DNA from: Chloroflexota bacterium
GTDB taxonomy: Bacteria > Chloroflexota > Anaerolineae > Caldilineales > Caldilineaceae
Reading direction: 5' to 3'
NCBI GenBank assembly: GCA_016861025.1
Contig: BOKO01000003.1
Span: 128,001 to 192,000 of the forward strand
DNA: 64,000 nt
Position numbers and translations under genes: made by a program. Position 1 is the first letter of the stretch. Every line of letters begins with the position of its first letter. The notes below the pieces were generated by a model that saw only the letters and a list, made by a program, of their open reading frames with translations, made no database searches and had not been told where the DNA came from. This document shows, piece by piece, positions 60,146 through 64,000 of the stretch.

Positions 60146-60577
60146 ATGTTCAAACGATTGATTGTGGCCGCGCTGGTTGTTTTGGCGATGGCGGCTTTGG
60201 CGGCGTGTGGCGGCGGCGACAAGAATGAAGAAGCGACCCCGACGACAGTTCCTGCGGCGGCGCAACAACAGGCTGCCGCCCCGGCAGCGCCGGTGGGCGA
60301 TGCAGCCAATGGCGCCAAAATCTTTGCGACAGCGTGCGTGGCATGCCACGGGCCCGAAGGCAAGGGCGTCACCGGATTGGGCAAAGACCTGACCACCAGC
60401 GAATGGACGCAACAGCAGACCGATGAGCAATTGATCGAATTCATCAAGCGCGGTCGCGATGCCGGCGACCCGCTCAACACGACCGGCATTGCCATGCCGC
60501 CCAAGGGAGGCAATCCGGCGATGACCGATCAGGAGATCGCCGACATCGTGGCGTTCATGCGCACGATTCATGAGTAG
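60146..60577 (+). CDS. Lipoprotein monoheme cytochrome c
   Basis: Class I cytochrome c of 143 aa tethered by a lipobox (ALAAC, Cys21). After an Ala/Pro/Gln-rich linker comes the heme motif CVACH (C64, C67, H68); axial Met is M117 (GIAMPPKGG) or M126. The ATG at 60146 follows GGGAGG. In clade II nos operons small cytochromes c (NosC1/C2) donate electrons to NosZ; this protein is the obvious donor candidate here. It overlaps the downstream cupin gene by 8 nt. Confidence 0.92.
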   Translation: MFKRLIVAALVVLAMAALAACGGGDKNEEATPTTVPAAAQQQAAAPAAPVGDAANGAKIFATACVACHGPEGKGVTGLGKDLTTSEWTQQQTDEQLIEFIKRGRDAGDPLNTTGIAMPPKGGNPAMTDQEIADIVAFMRTIHE

Positions 60578-61016
60578 AAAGTCAAGAACAATCATGGCGC
60601 ATCTAGATTCGCTCCATTCGGGGCAGCTCAATGTGTTCAGTTATCGTAATATACATACGCGCGATATCCAGCTCGTGCGGCTTTTCGCCGGCGAGGAGAT
60701 GCACGCCTATTTGCTGGTGGCGCCGCCCGGTGCAGTTATCGAGCGCCACACGCACGAGAACAAGCATGAACTGTTCGATGTGTTGGAGGGCAGCGGCGTC
60801 ATTGAAGTGGATGGGCGAAAGATCACAGGAACGCCGGGACGCTGCGTCTTTGTGCCGGCTGGCAGCGCTCACAGCCTGCACAACGACTCGGACGCCCTGT
60901 GGACGCTGCGCATCACCTGCCAGGATCGCGTCTATCCCCGCCACATTGGCAAACTGGTGGGGCGGGCGATCCGGAAGCGAGTTGAGCGCTGGATCGGAAG
61001 CAGCCAGTCGAAATAA
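60570..61016 (+). CDS. Cupin-domain protein 1
   Basis: A 148-aa single-domain cupin. The metal-binding motifs are ERHTHENKHELFDVLEGSGVIEVDGR (motif 1, His and Glu ligands) and PGRCVFVPAGSAHSLHN (motif 2). Two starts are possible: ATG 60570, overlapping the cytochrome gene by 8 nt, and ATG 60594 (MAHLDSLHSG). The C-terminal 30 residues are basic (GRAIRKRVERW). The globin-fusion gene follows 12 bp later. Function unknown; the position suggests a role in nitric/nitrous oxide handling or its regulation. Confidence 0.75.
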   Translation: MSRKSRTIMAHLDSLHSGQLNVFSYRNIHTRDIQLVRLFAGEEMHAYLLVAPPGAVIERHTHENKHELFDVLEGSGVIEVDGRKITGTPGRCVFVPAGSAHSLHNDSDALWTLRITCQDRVYPRHIGKLVGRAIRKRVERWIGSSQSK

Positions 61017-61028
61017 GGAGGTGCAGAC

Positions 61029-61976
61029 ATGTTGGCGACCAAAACGGAGCGTGCGTTTGACCCTTTCGCCGGGCTGAACGGCTTTGGCAAGCCAGAGCAG
61101 TGGCAGATCGGCGGGCTTGACCCTTTGCCCGAAGAAGAGTGGGCGAGAATGCGCGAATTTCTTGCCTTGAGCGACGCTGAGATCAACGCAATGCTCAGCA
61201 CGGTGGAGGCGCTATTTCGCCGCGGGCATGAGCTGGTGGTTGCCACCTACGACTACCTGCTGCACAACCACGAGACCGCTGCCATCCTCGGTTGGGAAAG
61301 CGGCGCCGATCCGGAGCATCTTTCGGAGCGACGACGTTTCTTCACCGTGTGGCTGGCGCGACTGTTGGGGATGGATTTCAGCAGCGATCTGGCGCACTAT
61401 CTTTTCCGCGCCGGCAAAGTTCATGCAGCGCATGGGCCGCGGCGCATTCATGTGCCGCCGGTTTATGTCACCGGCTCGATCAGCCTGGTCAACGGCGCGT
61501 TTGCGCGCTTTATCATGGAGGAGATGCCGGGCCACGCCTTGGCGCCGCTGGCGTTGGCTGGCTGGAATAAGGTGCTGACGCTGCACCTGCATCTGATGCA
61601 GATGGGCTATCAGGTCGCGCTGGCGTTGGATCACGGCGATTTTGGCGTGCCCTTTGTACTTTTCGGACGGATGCGCACCGCAACCGGCGTACAGGAACTG
61701 ACGGTGCGCGTGGAAAGCGGCGCGACGGTGGAAAGCGCCCTGCGCAAGTTTTTCAACTACTATCCGGCAAGCCGGGCCGAGGTCTTCGACGTAGCCTGGG
61801 CCGATGGCGAGCGCGTAGACAGCACCGGCACGCCCTGGTTCACCGTAAACCGTCTCTATGCGGTCAAACCAATGTGGCGCGTGCTGCTCAACGGCAAAGA
61901 CCTCAGCTACATCGGTGGACCATCAGTAGAACTGCACCCTGGCGACGAAATTCACGTCTTCCCGCCAGGCAGGTAG
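61029..61976 (+). CDS. Protoglobin fused to MoaD/ThiS-like beta-grasp domain
   Basis: A 315-aa soluble protein. Residues about 40-205 look like a protoglobin: helices SDAEINAMLSTVEALFRRGHELV and RRRFFTVWLARLLG, the proximal-type AGKVH (His132), PPVYVTGSISLVNGAF and a distal helix up to QVALALDHGDFG. Residues about 208-315 look like a MoaD/ThiS beta-grasp domain (VQELTVRVESGATVESALRKFF, WRVLLNGKDL, ELHPGDEIHVFPPGR). The chain ends at FPPGR, without the Gly-Gly tail used for thiocarboxylate formation. The ATG follows AGGAGG. Its position among nos genes suggests sensing or detoxification of NO or O2; the fusion is not one I recognise. Confidence 0.7.
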   Translation: MLATKTERAFDPFAGLNGFGKPEQWQIGGLDPLPEEEWARMREFLALSDAEINAMLSTVEALFRRGHELVVATYDYLLHNHETAAILGWESGADPEHLSERRRFFTVWLARLLGMDFSSDLAHYLFRAGKVHAAHGPRRIHVPPVYVTGSISLVNGAFARFIMEEMPGHALAPLALAGWNKVLTLHLHLMQMGYQVALALDHGDFGVPFVLFGRMRTATGVQELTVRVESGATVESALRKFFNYYPASRAEVFDVAWADGERVDSTGTPWFTVNRLYAVKPMWRVLLNGKDLSYIGGPSVELHPGDEIHVFPPGR

Positions 61977-62051
61977 AGATTGAAGATCGGAGATTGGAGA
62001 TTCATCTCTCCCTGTTCTCCAAATCTCTAATCTCCAATCTCCACTCTCTAA
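61977..62051. repeat. GGAGATT-family inverted repeat after the globin-fusion gene
   Basis: GAAGATCGGAGATTGGAGAT, centre TCATCTCTCCCTGTTC, right arm TCTAATCTCCAATCTCC. Fills the gap up to the second cupin gene. Confidence 0.8.
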
Positions 62052-62066
62052 TTCACTGGAGTAAAC

Positions 62067-62387
62067 ATGACCGACCAATTCACAATCATTACCGCCCTAC
62101 AGGAGCCGCTTGATGCGCCGACGGATAGCATTGTCAGTCGAACGGTGTACAATGGCGCGGGTGTGCGAATCGTCCTCTTTGCGTTTGCAGCAGGGCAGGA
62201 GTTGACCGAGCACACTTCAACGCGTGAGGCGCTGATCCATGTGCTTGACGGCGAAGCTGCGATTACGCTGGGGGACGAAACCGTCGCTGCGCAAGCAGGA
62301 ATGCTGATCCGCATGGCGCCGAACCTGCCGCACAGCGTGCGGGCGCAGAGTCCTGTGCGGATGTTGTTGTATATGCTCGGCAAATGA
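62067..62387 (+). CDS. Cupin-domain protein 2
   Basis: A compact 106-aa cupin distinct from the first. Motif 1 is ELTEHTSTREALIHVLDGEAAITLG, motif 2 is AQAGMLIRMAPNLPHSVRA; the first motif has a single His where canonical cupins have two, so metal binding may differ. The ATG comes shortly after a repeat element, with CTGGAG upstream. Located between the globin fusion and the membrane-protein genes of the nos operon. Confidence 0.78.
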   Translation: MTDQFTIITALQEPLDAPTDSIVSRTVYNGAGVRIVLFAFAAGQELTEHTSTREALIHVLDGEAAITLGDETVAAQAGMLIRMAPNLPHSVRAQSPVRMLLYMLGK

Positions 62388-62447
62388 AATTCTGCGAAGA
62401 GCACAGTTCACATTCTGCGCAGACCTAAGGGTCAAGGAATCTCTTCG

Positions 62448-63590
<1,143 letters not shown>

Positions 63591-63596
63591 CGAACC

Positions 63597-64000
63597 ATGC
63601 CTCCGATCACGCGTCTGTTCATCAAAGCAAGTCTGCTCTACCTGGTTGCAGCGTTTTTTGTCGGTGTGATCCTGGTGCTGCGTCCGATGTATGACCTGCC
63701 GGCGATCACCGCTGGCTTCTCGCCTATCTACTTTCATCTCTTTATGGTCGGCTGGGTGATGCAGCTGATCGTCGGTGTTGCCTACTGGATGTTCCCGAAA
63801 TGGAGCAAGACGCAACCGCGCGGCCACGATTCTCTGGCGCTGGCGACCTTCTGGTTGCTCAACGCGGGGTTGCTGTTGCGCGTCGTGGCGGAGCCTGCAC
63901 AGATGGTGAGTGCGTGGACAGGCTGGGGTTGGCTGATTGTTGCGTCGGCGACGCTGCAGTGGCTGGCCGGGCTGGCTTTCGTTGCCAATACCTGGCCGCG
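63597..64000 (+). CDS. Heme-copper-oxidase-subunit-I-like membrane protein (5' part)
   Basis: A gene open to the right edge; 134 codons are visible from ATG 63597, 6 bp after the previous stop. It has at least four hydrophobic helices: LFIKASLLYLVAAFFVGVIL, then FHLFMVGWVMQLIVGVAYWMFPKW with a His in the position where oxidase/NorB-type subunits bind heme, then ATFWLLNAGLLLRV and LIVASATLQWLAGLAFV. The rest lies outside the window. It could be a NorB/cbb3-like subunit or NnrS-like protein, forming a pair with the preceding gene. Confidence 0.6.
   Translation, partial: MPPITRLFIKASLLYLVAAFFVGVILVLRPMYDLPAITAGFSPIYFHLFMVGWVMQLIVGVAYWMFPKWSKTQPRGHDSLALATFWLLNAGLLLRVVAEPAQMVSAWTGWGWLIVASATLQWLAGLAFVANTWP

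Overview
The window looks like a chromosomal segment of a GC-rich member of the Chloroflexota, probably near the Caldilineae/Anaerolineae. That placement is an inference from gene content and was not tested. It rests on a Sec-type lipoprotein nitrous oxide reductase operon, many secreted proteins with Pro/Thr linkers, L,D-transpeptidases, periplasm-free lipoprotein binding proteins, and a [F/M]PLIV motif in two secreted proteases. Almost all of the sequence is coding on one strand or the other. One tRNA gene (Leu, anticodon TAA) is present, and I see no rRNA, CRISPR array, transposase or phage gene.

Layout. 0-16.9 kb holds housekeeping and cell-surface genes: serB (cut by the left edge), a VCBS/ASPIC repeat protein, a PrxQ/Bcp peroxiredoxin, a subtilase overlapping a lipase-like hydrolase, a receiver-adenylate cyclase divergent from a double-GAF protein, two tandem L,D-transpeptidases, tRNA-Leu, a nitroreductase, rqcH, a GNAT protein with a small unknown partner, and a membrane-anchored surface protein. 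17-31.7 kb is metabolic: a molybdopterin oxidoreductase, ilvE, a polytopic membrane protein, hyuB, phhB, a chymotrypsin-fold protease, mutS, an SMP-30 lactonase and a tyrosine phenol-lyase. 31.7-38.8 kb holds lysS, greA, a methyltransferase, amylosucrase and a class III aminotransferase. 39-52.7 kb is transport: a polar amino-acid ABC operon (+), a BMP/nucleoside-type ABC operon (-), and a peptide ABC operon (-) that runs on into an amidohydrolase, a VOC dioxygenase-like gene and a PPOX-fold gene.

53-64 kb is a nos operon on the + strand: ferredoxin, nosZ, a membrane protein (NosB-like), nosD, nosF, nosY, nosL, cytochrome c, cupin, a protoglobin fused to a MoaD/ThiS-like beta-grasp domain, a second cupin, and two polytopic membrane proteins of NnrS / heme-copper-oxidase type, the last cut by the right edge. 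NosZ, NosL and the cytochrome c all carry a lipobox, so N2O reduction probably takes place on proteins tethered to the outer face of the membrane.

The most unusual features are two. First, a dispersed family of long inverted repeats built from the heptamer GGAGATT plus purine-rich GGGAGAAGG blocks occurs in many intergenic gaps and also sits in frame inside at least three conserved genes (mutS, hyuB, and the molybdopterin oxidoreductase twice). Second, the nos operon encodes a protoglobin/beta-grasp fusion that I do not recognise as a described component of N2O respiration.
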